Shown here: positions 25,601 through 34,137 of the stretch, piece after piece
Numbering within the stretch: position 1 is the first letter of the stretch
How the letters are laid out: each line of letters begins with the position of its first letter
Assembly (NCBI RefSeq): GCF_000316625.1
Contig: NC_019676.1
Location: forward strand, 2,512,501-2,576,500
DNA length: 64,000 nt
From: Nostoc sp. PCC 7107
GTDB lineage: Bacteria > Cyanobacteriota > Cyanobacteriia > Cyanobacteriales > Nostocaceae
Direction of reading: 5' to 3'
Made by a program: the position numbers and the translations under genes
Notes under the pieces: model-generated
Database searches by the model: none
What the model was told of the DNA's origin: nothing
The model's input: the letters and a program-made list of their open reading frames with translations, nothing else

Positions 25601-27231
25601 TCTGTAAATTGGCGAGTAATAATTAATGCTTTCTGAGTTAATTCCAGGGCTTTAGGTAAGTCTTGTAAATACTGATATAAATAACCTAAATCAATTAGTG
25701 CATCAGCCTCTAAACTTGGTTGACGAAGATTTTGAACTACACTTAGGCGTTGTTTAGCAAAATCTAAGGCTTGTTCGTATTTTCCCAGATTAAGATGAAT
25801 CAAACTCAAGCCTTGTAGCGCATTCGCTGGAAACCTAAGAGCAGAATCTTGCTTGATAGGTGGTAATTCAGCAATTTTGATGGTTTGAGCTTTAAATAAA
25901 GCTTGTTGACAAGCATCTATGGCTTTTTGATACTCTGCTAAGACATTGTATTCACTGCAAATAGTTATTAACGTACTAACTTCGCTAGTGGTATCTTTCT
26001 GTTCTCTAGCAATTTCTACTTGACGTTTCCTTATCTCAATTGTTTTGCGAGTTTCTCCCTGGTTATTATAAATTTCTGCTAGTACAGACAGATAAGCATT
26101 TTCTGTATCTATTGCTTTGAGTTGTTGAGCAATCTTAATAGCTTGCTGTAATAACCCTATGGCTTTTTGATTCTCTCCTAAATATTGATAAGCACTTCCT
26201 AATGCTCCTAATGCACTTGCTTCTTCTTCAGCCTGATTCAGTTTTTTAGCAAGAATTAAGGCTTCTTCAGCAAACTTAATTAGTTGAGTAGATACTTCTT
26301 TAACTTGAGAATTTAATCCTCTGAAATTAGCATTAGATGCTACTAATTGATATTGATAAATGATTGAGTTTAAGGTTCTAAGTTGGAAAATTTTATCTTT
26401 AATTTCGCGGTTAACTGCTAATGATTGAAGGTAGAAATCTAAAGCTCGCTCATTTTGATTCTGCTGAGTATAATTCAGCCCAATCACATAAAGAGTTCTA
26501 GCTTCAAATGCACGATTGCCAACTTCGCGGCTGATAGCTAAAGCTTTGTCGAAAAACTCTAAAGCGCGATTAATATTGGACATATTATCGTAAACTATAC
26601 CTATTCTAAATAGTGTATATTCTTCTTGAAATTTATCTCCTAAATCTCGATGTATTTTTAATGCTTGCTGTAAAAAATCCAAACCTTTTGCTTCTTGTTT
26701 TAAATAAGAATAAGTGTAGCCAATTCGGCTGAGAGTAACACCTTCTCCGGCTTTATCTTTTACTTCACGGCGAATTACCAAAGCTTGTTGTAATATTTTA
26801 AATGATTGCTCATACTGATTTAAATTGAAGTAAATCCCGCCGATATTATCTAGAGTTTCTCCTTCACCTATACGGTCTTTAACTGATTGGCGAATTACTA
26901 AAGCTTGTTGCAAAGTTTCTAATGCTTTATTGTATTGAAATGACAAGTTATAAACTTGTCCTAAATTGTTTAGCGTTTGCCCAATTCCCTGTTTATCATC
27001 CAGTTGACGATAAATATTTAAGGCTTGTTCATAGGTTTTTATCGCATCCTCATAATATCCACGTCGATACTGTTGTACGCCTTTTTGATAGAGTTTATCT
27101 GCTTCTGCTTTGCGGTTAGGTTGAGTAACTGTTTGTGCTAATGTCTCTTTGATTAACAGATGATTTGCTGAGATGGCTACAGTACAAAACAGGGAAAGTA
27201 TGAGGGTAATGCTTTGTAGATGGTGACGCAT
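22630..27231 (-). CDS. TPR-CHAT protein, caspase-like
   Basis: 1533 residues. A signal peptide or membrane anchor (SITLILSLFCTVAISANHLL) is followed by a very long array of tetratricopeptide repeats (about 45-1080; units such as ALETLQQALVIRQSVKDRIG recur about every 40 residues). A C-terminal CHAT domain (about 1200-1530) has the caspase-type His in LHLATHGEF (about 1389) and the Cys in VVLSACQTALAG (about 1434). CHAT domains are cysteine peptidases; TPR arrays serve as recognition scaffolds. Such proteins are abundant in filamentous cyanobacteria and their targets are mostly unknown. Both catalytic residues are present, so activity is expected. The TPR count is unusually high. It is monocistronic, 187 bp downstream of msrB on the same strand with a hairpin between. 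Confidence 0.92.
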   Translation of the reverse strand: MRHHLQSITLILSLFCTVAISANHLLIKETLAQTVTQPNRKAEADKLYQKGVQQYRRGYYEDAIKTYEQALNIYRQLDDKQGIGQTLNNLGQVYNLSFQYNKALETLQQALVIRQSVKDRIGEGETLDNIGGIYFNLNQYEQSFKILQQALVIRREVKDKAGEGVTLSRIGYTYSYLKQEAKGLDFLQQALKIHRDLGDKFQEEYTLFRIGIVYDNMSNINRALEFFDKALAISREVGNRAFEARTLYVIGLNYTQQNQNERALDFYLQSLAVNREIKDKIFQLRTLNSIIYQYQLVASNANFRGLNSQVKEVSTQLIKFAEEALILAKKLNQAEEEASALGALGSAYQYLGENQKAIGLLQQAIKIAQQLKAIDTENAYLSVLAEIYNNQGETRKTIEIRKRQVEIAREQKDTTSEVSTLITICSEYNVLAEYQKAIDACQQALFKAQTIKIAELPPIKQDSALRFPANALQGLSLIHLNLGKYEQALDFAKQRLSVVQNLRQPSLEADALIDLGYLYQYLQDLPKALELTQKALIITRQFTEPQLEANALKQLSGIYIRQGNYNSAIELAQQMLVIAKRLQNPKLEADALNVMSDSYQKQGNYQKALELSQQQLEIFQKTNQRTYEIIALSSLSNIYILLGDTQKAIEVANQALTIARQLKAPELEMIPLARLSKAYIIKGEYEQAIQLAQKSLLIAQKSQNFLGVAVASLNLSQAYDSLGEYNKVIAVAEPGLLSAKKSNNRPLEAQGLLDLSSVYTNIGNYQKSKELAEQSLAITKEIKERPLESQALAYLGNVYRNLKDYPKALELSQQSLQIAQYIKSPTSEVLSLASLGDIYSNLGAYQKSNEFYQQLVAKQRQLKNRNGEAFALLAIAGNYYNTGEARKTVDFAQQSLAILKQTKKPAWEIIPHRTLSLAYGELGNEKQAIAEIQTVLAFARKVQNPVYEKDALNVLGDLHRQFGRKQQAITAYQQALTIPTPTEITGSAWGIYAGLGRTYADLNQPNVAITYYKQAINGIEQIRRNIEGLPPQLQASFLQTKIDFGKVTTSDIYRQLANLLLSQGREKEATQILELLKIQEIKDFATTNISPTDKPKVTLNPEETKIAAPNQSIIALAKQISECEQTNCKDKTKLNDKLTNLVAEFNQELNKIDTEIRERLAKDPGAFRPDSPKVLEIVKSQPGTVMIYPLVLEDKLWLLLYSGDAAKKFEVKIGREELGNTVQEFRRLIGRCQNIDCAAKDISQIQSVSQKLYSWLIKPLEPELKENKVKNLVFALDRVTRYVPMSTLFDGKQYLIENYTVYNVLSADLTDTSTTLPAGTQNTSVLAMGVSQAVGDFPALENVPTELNAIVKTKNNQQGIYPGKEFLNNAFDFRNLRDNLTGNKILHLATHGEFVPDSKDASYLLLGNGEKLAIPQIQTLTGLNNIHLVVLSACQTALAGSRQDGVEIASVAYSFLNRGAKSVIASLWLVDDRSTSVLMQQFYTNLANKNQPTKAEALRQAQLSLLRSKPATTTSDYSHPYYWSPFILIGNGL

Positions 27232-27328
27232 TTAACTGATGTTTTGCATGTTATTAGACAGAAATACAATACGTAAGTATAGTTTTATAAAAAAAACAGC
27301 CATTTTTAACAATTCGCAAGAAAGGAGA

Positions 27329-27366
27329 AGCCCAGCTTCTGATAAGACTGGGCTTTTAGGTTTTTT
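27329..27366. terminator. Hairpin between msrB and the CHAT gene
   Basis: AAGCCCAG (27329-27336) pairs with CTGGGCTT (27348-27355). The plus-strand side is followed by TTAGGTTTTTT, the minus-strand side by CTCCTTTCTT. It probably ends the msrB transcript and may work both ways. Confidence 0.6.
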
Positions 27367-27418
27367 AGTAATCCAAACGATCGCCCTACACTAAAACACA
27401 AGAGCGATCGCACCTTAA

Positions 27419-27913
27419 TTAAGCAGGGATAAACTTTAACGACACGCCATTCATACAATAACGCTGACCTGTGGGTGCAGGGCCATCAGCAAATACATGG
27501 CCTAAATGTCCACCACAACGGCGACAATGAACTTCTGTACGCGTCATGAACAACGACCGATCTACAGTAGTAGCGATCGCACCTTCAATTGGTTTAAAGA
27601 AACTGGGCCAGCCAGTACCACTGTTAAATTTGGTATCAGATTTAAACAGTGGTAATTCACAAGCCGCACACACATAAGTACCTTGTGCATACTCCTTATC
27701 AAGCGGGCTGGTGAAAGCGCGTTCGGTTCCATGTTTACGCAAAACATAAAACTGTTCTTTTGTTAATATCTTGCTCCATTCATCTTCAGATTTGGTAACT
27801 TCAAACTCAGTATTAGAACTTGCCACGATTTCTCCCCTTGGATTAATAAACTGTGATAATAAGGCTGCACCTGTTAATACGGCACCGGCCTCTAAAAAAT
27901 AGCGTTTTTTCAT
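27419..27913 (-). CDS. msrB: Peptide-methionine (R)-S-oxide reductase MsrB
   Basis: 164 residues from the ATG giving MKKRYFLEAG; an in-frame ATG six codons earlier (27931) is possible. An N-terminal hydrophobic segment (AGAVLTGAALLSQF) suggests export or membrane anchoring. The MsrB domain (about 45-163) has two zinc CxxC pairs (CAAC and CRRC), SGTGWPSF, GGHLGHVF and the catalytic Cys in RYCMNGVSLKF. It reduces methionine-R-sulfoxide in proteins; the presequence suggests a periplasmic or thylakoid-lumen role. Key residues are complete. Monocistronic. Confidence 0.93.
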   Translation of the reverse strand: MKKRYFLEAGAVLTGAALLSQFINPRGEIVASSNTEFEVTKSEDEWSKILTKEQFYVLRKHGTERAFTSPLDKEYAQGTYVCAACELPLFKSDTKFNSGTGWPSFFKPIEGAIATTVDRSLFMTRTEVHCRRCGGHLGHVFADGPAPTGQRYCMNGVSLKFIPA

Positions 27914-27931
27914 ATAGCAATTACCAATCAA

Positions 27932-28428
27932 ATTAGGTATATATTCCCCAGCCTTTAATCTCTGACATTAAAGAAAATGTACACTACTAAAATGAGAAAC
28001 GCTATATATCTATTATGAGTTTTTGCTTAATTGCATTTCAAGATATGAGGAATCTGGTTTGATTACTGAACATACTTGTGTAGGTCAGAAACAGAATAGC
28101 ACGTTTTGTGGTGGTGACTTATTATTTTACTTAAAAAAGCACCCACCTAATGATAGATATTTTAAATTAAGATGTCGCCCCGTTAGTCGGAGGACAGATA
28201 GTGCTGCACTTTTTATAATCAGGACAAAGCTGGGAACCGGAGGTAATTAGAGTGTGAATCTACAAATCTATGAATTAAAAGAAACTGCGACTCAATTACT
28301 AGTCGCTATGCTATCTAACCCCCACATTTACCCATGTTTAGGTAAGTGGTCTTTTACTGCATCTGGTAATTAATCAATTTGTTGATAGGGCATAAAATTA
28401 TTACCCCGCTATTTTAAATGGATGATAT
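27932..28428. other. Intergenic region with possible small genes
   Basis: About 500 bp. It contains a plus-strand open frame from a TTG (28023-28250, 75 codons, unrecognised) and next to it the short frame at 28254 with a good ribosome-binding site. Neither matches a family I know; it may be a decayed gene region. Confidence 0.35.
28254..28373 (+). CDS. Possible small protein, or 5' fragment of a lost gene
   Basis: 39 codons starting at GTG, with GGAGG 9 bp upstream. The start NLQIYELKETATQLLVAML looks like an amphipathic, protein-like helix; the last residues (KWSFTASGN) look random, as if a longer gene had been cut. I do not recognise it. Its ribosome-binding site overlaps the end of the preceding unrecognised frame. 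Confidence 0.3.
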   Translation: MNLQIYELKETATQLLVAMLSNPHIYPCLGKWSFTASGN

Positions 28429-28875
28429 TCAAGACAAGTTTATATGTTGGGGATGATAGCTAGAACGACTATCCCAATAATCAGCTTGTTTAATACTGAC
28501 TTTGAGTAAAGCCAAATCTGGTTCATTTAATCCCTGAGAAAACCAAGTTTGTAATTCTGGTTTCCATAATTCTGTCATTTTTTGACGGTCTTGTACCAGT
28601 TGTGCTGTGCCAGAGATAGAAATATAACGCTGATTTTGGGATGATGTAAAGCTAACATTCACTTGCTGATTATGTTCAATTTCACTAACTCTATGAGAGT
28701 TAGCGCTAGTAAAAAACCAGAGTGTCCCATCTTTATCTAATTCATCAATAGAGTGCATTGGACAACTGTGCAAACTACCATCATCATTGACTGTAGTCAA
28801 CATCCCATAGTCAATACCTTGAATTAAAGTTTGCAGTTTTTGAATTTGGCGATCGCTGTTTGTGGAAATTGCCAT
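28429..28875 (-). CDS. PPOX-fold (general stress protein 26-like) protein
   Basis: 148 residues of the split-barrel flavin-binding fold of the pyridoxamine-5'-phosphate oxidase superfamily. Matching segments are YGMLTTVNDDGSLHSCPM, GTLWFFTSANSHRVSEIE, VNVSFTSSQNQRYISISG and a WxP-type end (ELWKPELQTWF). Members bind FMN, FAD or F420; the general stress branch has no established substrate. Length is typical. It is divergent from the small membrane-protein gene at 29003 and is monocistronic. Confidence 0.85.
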   Translation of the reverse strand: MAISTNSDRQIQKLQTLIQGIDYGMLTTVNDDGSLHSCPMHSIDELDKDGTLWFFTSANSHRVSEIEHNQQVNVSFTSSQNQRYISISGTAQLVQDRQKMTELWKPELQTWFSQGLNEPDLALLKVSIKQADYWDSRSSYHPQHINLS

Positions 28876-29002
28876 AATACCTTTTTTCTCTTAATTTATT
28901 TACCTAGATTTTATGGATTACAACCAATAGTTTATTTTGGTATAATCTATTTTTATTCATAACATTTACTTACGCTCATTACTTGAGTCTAAAGACATAA
29001 TT

Positions 29003-29242
29003 TTGCTGCATAGACTAATAGACGATTTTAATGCCGATGTTTATAAAATGACTAACAGTGCCGCTGATTTGCGGTTGATAGTACCTTTATGTCTTGGTTT
29101 ATTTACTCTTACTCAGTTAATCAAACAAGGATTTAAGTTTGAAGATACACCTTTGTATATATTAGTCTGGTTTGCCTTTAATAGTTTAATAAAACTTAAC
29201 ATTACTGAAGAATCAGAGCGCGTAAATGTAAATAAAAATTAA
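29003..29242 (+). CDS. Small membrane protein beside a P-type ATPase
   Basis: 79 residues if the TTG at 29003 is used; an ATG at 29048 gives 64. The core (LRLIVPLCLGLFTLTQLIK ... FEDTPLYILVWFAFNSLIKL) resembles the C-terminal part of small proteins that accompany HMA/P-type ATPase genes in cyanobacteria. Here the usual N-terminal heavy-metal-associated domain is missing. It contains one or two membrane segments. It precedes the ATPase gene by 150 bp in the same direction and may form a unit with it. No strong ribosome-binding site supports either start. Confidence 0.5.
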   Translation: MLHRLIDDFNADVYKMTNSAADLRLIVPLCLGLFTLTQLIKQGFKFEDTPLYILVWFAFNSLIKLNITEESERVNVNKN

Positions 29243-29392
29243 TCAATTGCGCCTAATTAAGTAAGGGCTAGACTTTGAAAGTCTTAACATTACTGTGAAC
29301 AGTAATGAGAGCTTCATACTCTATAATTTGACAATGGAGATACATTTTAAGATTGCAGTTTTGCAATAGCAAAAACGGGGGCAAAAATTGCA

Positions 29393-32300
29393 GTGATTCA
29401 AGCAATACATACTAAAGTTAAAGGCAGGGCTAGATATAAAGTAGAAGAGCTTCACAATTCAGCAGCACTCAAAAATTATCTGGAGCGATCGCTGGAAATT
29501 TATCCAGAAATAAATTATGTTTCTGCTAATCCCTTAACGAGCAAAATTTTAGTTTATTTCCCTCAAGAAAAAAGCTATCAAGACATAGCAGGGATAATTG
29601 AAAAAGTTTTATTAACTTATAAAGAAAAAAGTAAGTTAATATCAGCGGATCAAAGCAAAAATAAATTAAAAACCAATAAAATAACTGTTACTCATTCTCA
29701 GCAACAACAGGGAGAAGACTGGTGTTTACTACCAGCCGATAAAGTTCTCCACAAATTAAATACATCTCAAACATTGGGATTATCTGGTGAATCAGCTAGG
29801 GCAAATCTGCAAAAATATGGGGCTAATGTCCTCGCGCACACAGAAAAACGCTCCAATTTAGGCATTATTATTGAGCAATTTCAATCTCTGCCAGTGGCAT
29901 TACTCGGAGTAGCGGCGGGGGTGTCAATTTTCACAGGTGGAGTGATTGATGCGGCGGTAATTTTAGGCGTAGTCATTCTCAATGCGGCCATTGGTTACAC
30001 CACAGAAAGTCAATCAGAAAAAATTATTCACTCCCTAAAAAATCGAGAACCCGCATCAACTTGGGTAATTAGAGATAGTAACCTGCAAGAAATACCCACA
30101 GAAAATGTAGTTTTAGGTGATATTTTAGCTCTCAAACCTGGCAGTTATGTCGCCGCAGATGCGCGATTAATTGCAGCAGAGAACCTGAGTATTGATGAAT
30201 CTGCTTTAACTGGGGAGAGTCTGCCTGTAACGAAAACTTATGATTTGCTTATAGGTGAAGATATCCCATTAGGCGATCGCGTGAACATGGCCTATAAAGG
30301 AACTTTTGTTACAGGCGGTCAAGGACTGGCGGTTGTTGTCGCCACAGGTCAACATACTGAAATGGGACATATTCAACAACTTGTGGGTGAAGCCACCGCA
30401 ATGGAAACCCCCCTCGCCAAACAACTAGACCAAGTAGGTAGCCAGTTAGTATTAATCAGCATGGGTATTTGCGGCTTAGTCTTTGGTTTGGGCGTATGGC
30501 GGGGCTACGGCTTAGTGCAGATGTTGAAATCATCCATTTCCCTCGCCGTGGCCGCGGTTCCCGAAGGCTTACCCACCGTAGCAACTACCACCCTCGCCCT
30601 GGGTATCCGCGATATGCGCCGCAACCGTGTTCTAGTGCGTAGTTTGAGTGCAGTTGAAGCCTTGGGTTCAGTCCAAACAATTTGTATGGATAAAACCGGG
30701 ACATTGACAGAAAATAAAATGTCAGTTGTGGAAATTCAAAGCAACACCCACAACATCAAAGTTGCGGATGGGGAATTTATCATCGGGGAACAAAAAATTA
30801 ATCCCTATCGCAACGATGAACTATTAAAACTAATTCATGTCTCAGTTCTCTGCAACGAAAGCCAAGTCAGCCGCGAGGGAAATGGTAAGTATGAAGTTAT
30901 CGGTTCAGCCACCGAAAACGCCCTAATTTACATGGCCATTAGTTCCGGGGTAGATATCATCGACCTCAAACAAAAATATTCCCTAGTGCAAACCAACTTG
31001 CGTTCAGAAAATCGTAATCTGATGAGTACAATTCATCAGACTCATGATGGTCAAAAGTTGGTCGCTGTCAAAGGTAGCCCCGCTGAAGTGGTGGAACTTT
31101 GCCAAACATGGGTAAAACATGGGGAAATAGTAGAATTAACTCAAGCAGATAAAAGAGCGATCGCTATAGAAAATGATCGCATGGCCGGGAAAGCATTACG
31201 AGTATTAGGTGTAGCTTACAACCAGATTGACGAGTGTCAAAGCAACAATAACCACGAATCAGACTTAATTTGGTTAGGCTTAGTTGGGATGGCTGACCCC
31301 ATTAGGAAAGGTGCAAAAGAACTAATTAACGACTTTCATCAAGCCGGTATCGCCACCGTGATGATTACCGGCGACCAAAGCCCAACAGCTTATGCGATCG
31401 CCAAAGAATTAGAATTAAGTCAAGAACAACAATTAGAAATCCTCGATTCCAGCAATATTAATAACCTCACCCCCGCAGCCTTAGCCGCCCTCAGCGACAA
31501 AGTAGATGTCTTCGCCCGCATTAGTCCCAGTAATAAACTGCAAATTGTTCAAGCCTTACAAGCAGCCGGAAAAGTCGTCGCCATGACAGGCGATGGAATT
31601 AACGATGCACCCGCCTTAAAAGCCGCCCAAGTTGGTGTCGCAATGGGGAAAGGCGGTACAGATGTCGCCAGAGAAGTTGCAGATATCGTCCTTGAAGACG
31701 ACCGCCTCGAAACCATGATTGTCGCCGTCAGTCGCGGACGCACAATATATAACAACATCCGCAAATCTGTGCATTTCCTCCTCGCCACCAACCTCAGCGA
31801 AATCATGGTGATGACCACCGCCACCGCCGTAGGTATTGGTGAACCCTTAAATGCGATTCAATTACTCTGGCTAAATTTAGTTACCGACATCTTCCCCGGT
31901 TTATCCTTAGCGATGGAAGCCCCAGAACCAGAAGTATTGAGTCAGCCACCCCGCAACCCCGACGAACCAATCATTAAAAAATCCGACTTTGGGCGAATCG
32001 TCTTTGAGTCTGCGGGTTTATCTGTGAGTACCTTAGTTGCTTACGCCTACGCCATCCGCAGATATGGTTTTAGTCCCCAAGCCAGTACCGTAGCCTTTTT
32101 CACCTTAACCTCAGCCCAACTGCTGCATACATTTACTTGTCGTTCCGAACATCACAGCCTATTTAGCGAAGAAAAACTGCCACGTAACGGCTATTTAAAC
32201 GCTGCCCTTATCGGTTCCTTTACTATCCAAATTTTAGCGATCGCCCTGCCACCTTTGCGAAACCTCTTAAAAATTACCCCACTTAATTTTGTCGATACTG

Positions 32301-32404
32301 CCGTCATTATTGGTAGTGCATTGTGGCCTTTACTGTTAAATGAATCAACAAAAAATATTCAGCCACAAAATCCCTCTTTACCTTTACTTCCAATAGATAG
32401 ATAA
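29393..32404 (+). CDS. P2-type cation-transporting ATPase with N-terminal HMA-like domain
   Basis: 1003 residues. Residues 1-85 look like a heavy-metal-associated ferredoxin-like domain (IQAIHTKVKGRARYKVEEL ... SKILVYF) but lack a CxxC metal motif. A P-type ATPase follows: cation ATPase N-terminal segment (about 115-165), TGES actuator loop (about 271), PEGLP in helix M4 (about 389), phosphorylation motif DKTGTLT (about 432) and hinge GDGINDAPAL (about 732). PEGL in M4 is the signature of Ca2+/Na+-type P2 ATPases rather than P1B heavy-metal pumps. The likely cargo is Ca2+, Mn2+ or Na+ (inference). GTG start at 29393. Confidence 0.9.
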   Translation: MIQAIHTKVKGRARYKVEELHNSAALKNYLERSLEIYPEINYVSANPLTSKILVYFPQEKSYQDIAGIIEKVLLTYKEKSKLISADQSKNKLKTNKITVTHSQQQQGEDWCLLPADKVLHKLNTSQTLGLSGESARANLQKYGANVLAHTEKRSNLGIIIEQFQSLPVALLGVAAGVSIFTGGVIDAAVILGVVILNAAIGYTTESQSEKIIHSLKNREPASTWVIRDSNLQEIPTENVVLGDILALKPGSYVAADARLIAAENLSIDESALTGESLPVTKTYDLLIGEDIPLGDRVNMAYKGTFVTGGQGLAVVVATGQHTEMGHIQQLVGEATAMETPLAKQLDQVGSQLVLISMGICGLVFGLGVWRGYGLVQMLKSSISLAVAAVPEGLPTVATTTLALGIRDMRRNRVLVRSLSAVEALGSVQTICMDKTGTLTENKMSVVEIQSNTHNIKVADGEFIIGEQKINPYRNDELLKLIHVSVLCNESQVSREGNGKYEVIGSATENALIYMAISSGVDIIDLKQKYSLVQTNLRSENRNLMSTIHQTHDGQKLVAVKGSPAEVVELCQTWVKHGEIVELTQADKRAIAIENDRMAGKALRVLGVAYNQIDECQSNNNHESDLIWLGLVGMADPIRKGAKELINDFHQAGIATVMITGDQSPTAYAIAKELELSQEQQLEILDSSNINNLTPAALAALSDKVDVFARISPSNKLQIVQALQAAGKVVAMTGDGINDAPALKAAQVGVAMGKGGTDVAREVADIVLEDDRLETMIVAVSRGRTIYNNIRKSVHFLLATNLSEIMVMTTATAVGIGEPLNAIQLLWLNLVTDIFPGLSLAMEAPEPEVLSQPPRNPDEPIIKKSDFGRIVFESAGLSVSTLVAYAYAIRRYGFSPQASTVAFFTLTSAQLLHTFTCRSEHHSLFSEEKLPRNGYLNAALIGSFTIQILAIALPPLRNLLKITPLNFVDTAVIIGSALWPLLLNESTKNIQPQNPSLPLLPIDR

Positions 32405-32475
32405 ACATTTCTTTCTTCTCTCCGCGTCCTTCTCTACGAGACGCTACGCGAAGGCGTTTTTAGCGGTTCGATATT

Positions 32476-32592
32476 ATGAAAAAAGACTTCATGTTCACAT
32501 CAGAATCAGTCACCGAAGGACATCCTGATAAATTGTGCGATCAAATCAGCGATGCCATAGTAGAAAAACAGATAAAGTTGACATATTTTTAG
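32476..32592 (+). pseudogene. metK: metK 5' fragment (S-adenosylmethionine synthetase remnant)
   Basis: The frame starts [19 protein letters not shown] and continues [10 protein letters not shown], the invariant N-terminus of S-adenosylmethionine synthetase. After about 29 matching codons it turns into unrelated sequence (EKQIKLTYF) and stops. A full enzyme has about 400-420 residues, so more than 90 percent is missing. An 89-bp inverted-repeat element starts 8 bp after the stop. A full metK elsewhere in the genome is expected because the gene is essential. Confidence 0.85.
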
Positions 32593-32599
32593 ATTCATC

Positions 32600-32688
32600 G
32601 GACTTACGCACTCGTGACGAAAAATCAGCCTTTGCGATTACTTCGCTTTGCTCGTAATGACGTAAAATCGTAGTCTTTGCGTAAGTCC
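32600..32688. repeat. 89-bp element with GGACTTACGCA terminal inverted repeats, copy 1
   Basis: GGACTTACGCA at 32600-32610 and its exact complement TGCGTAAGTCC at 32678-32688. No coding capacity. Resembles a MITE-like or REP-like element. Confidence 0.65.
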
Positions 32689-32883
32689 TGATTCATTCTA
32701 AAAACTTGGCCGCTTACCAAAATAGAAAAATAACAAAATAGCTGATATAGTTTTTTATGTAACTGTATATCTCGTAAGTAAGATTAGGCTCTCTCTCATC
32801 AGCAGGATGGAATAATTCAGAAAGTTCATCACCTTATAAGAGTAATTTTCTGAACACAAGTTCGTCCTCAAAAGGTCTAAATA

Positions 32884-33996
32884 ATGACGGGTACAAACAA
32901 AATTCGTTACGCAGTTGTTGGTTTAGGTTGGTTTGCTCAAGAAGCGGCTTTACCTGCATTTACTAACACCGATAACTCTGAATTAGTTGCTTTAGTTTCT
33001 GATGATGCGACAAAACTGCAAGAAATTAGCCAAAAGTATGACATTCAACATACTTACTCTTATGAGGAATATGAAGACTGTTTGACCAGTGGTGAGATTG
33101 ATGCTGTTTATATCGCTTTACCCAATCACTTACATCGAGAATATACTGTACGTGCAGCTAATCAAGCAATTCATGTGCTGTGTGAAAAGCCAATGGCTGT
33201 AACTGAAGAAGAATGTGAAGCCATGATTAAGGCTGCAAAAGATAACGATGTTAAGCTGATGATTGCTTATCGATTACACTTAGAACCAGCCAACTTGCAG
33301 GCTGTAGAAATTGTGCGATCGCAGCAAATCGGTGAAGCACGTGTTTTCAACTCTGTTTTTACTCAACAAGTCGAAGGCGGTAATATTCGTTTACGCAATG
33401 TTACAGGTGGCGGAACCATCTATGACATTGGTATTTACTGCATTAACGCTGCACGTTATCTATTTCAAGATGAACCAACAGAAGTATTTGCTGTAGCTGC
33501 GAGTAAAGGTGAAAAACGCTTCAGCGAGGTAGAAGAAATGGCCAGCGTCATCTTACGCTTTCCCAACGAACGACTGGCGACCTTTACCTGTAGTTTTGGA
33601 GCCGCCAAGGTTTCAACTTATCAAGTTGTAGGAACTAAAGGCGATTTACGTGTAGAATCCGCCTATACATGGCACGGAGAACTCAAGCACTACCTCACTA
33701 TTAATGGTGAAACCCAAGAGCAGACTTTTGCACAACATGATCAGTTAGCGGCTGAATTCAAATATTTCTCAGATTGCATTCTCCAAGACCAAGACCCAGA
33801 GCCATCGGGAATCGAAGGATTGAACGATGTTTGCATCATTGAGGCAATCTACCAATCTATTGAAACAGGTCAACCAGTGCCAGTGCAAACTCGCGATCGC
33901 TCTCAACGTCCTACATCAGATCAAACAATTAAACGTCCAACCAACGAAGATCAGCCAGAACTAATCCGTGCTGCTGCACCTGCCGGTAATTCTTAA
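32884..33996 (+). CDS. Gfo/Idh/MocA-family NAD(P)-dependent oxidoreductase
   Basis: 370 residues. An N-terminal Rossmann domain (1-125) carries YAVVGLGWFAQEAALPAF and the family Lys in CEKPMAV (about residue 100). The C-terminal domain (about 130-330) carries GGTIYDIGIYCINAARYLF. It is similar to glucose-fructose oxidoreductase-type enzymes that oxidise sugars, but the substrate is not certain. There is no Tat signal, so it is cytoplasmic. The C-terminal tail (about 335-370) is low complexity, rich in Pro, Thr and Gln. ATG at 32884 is preceded by AAAGGTCTAA. A good terminator follows at 34023. Two inverted-repeat elements flank the gene. Confidence 0.88.
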   Translation: MTGTNKIRYAVVGLGWFAQEAALPAFTNTDNSELVALVSDDATKLQEISQKYDIQHTYSYEEYEDCLTSGEIDAVYIALPNHLHREYTVRAANQAIHVLCEKPMAVTEEECEAMIKAAKDNDVKLMIAYRLHLEPANLQAVEIVRSQQIGEARVFNSVFTQQVEGGNIRLRNVTGGGTIYDIGIYCINAARYLFQDEPTEVFAVAASKGEKRFSEVEEMASVILRFPNERLATFTCSFGAAKVSTYQVVGTKGDLRVESAYTWHGELKHYLTINGETQEQTFAQHDQLAAEFKYFSDCILQDQDPEPSGIEGLNDVCIIEAIYQSIETGQPVPVQTRDRSQRPTSDQTIKRPTNEDQPELIRAAAPAGNS

Positions 33997-34022
33997 AGCA
34001 GCCTGAGTTGTCAATATCCAGT

Positions 34023-34065
34023 AAAACCAACTGCCAGCCCAAACAGCAAGCAGTTGGTTTTGCTA
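34023..34065 (+). terminator. Terminator after the oxidoreductase gene
   Basis: AAAACCAACTGC (34023-34034) pairs perfectly with GCAGTTGGTTTT (34050-34061). The T-rich right arm gives an intrinsic terminator 27 bp after the stop. Confidence 0.75.
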
Positions 34066-34137
34066 TAGTAAGTAGCTACGCAAAATTAATTGCATAATGT
34101 TATTGCGAATGCAGAGACATTGTGTAACTAATTATTA

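Noticed and set aside
27419-27931. Start of msrB at 27931.
   Set aside because: The ATG at 27913 gives the more usual MKK start of an exported protein; the upstream six codons have no supporting ribosome-binding site. Not fully excluded.
28023-28250. 75-codon plus-strand frame as a confident gene.
   Set aside because: TTG start, no ribosome-binding site and no recognisable domain; only mentioned as possible.
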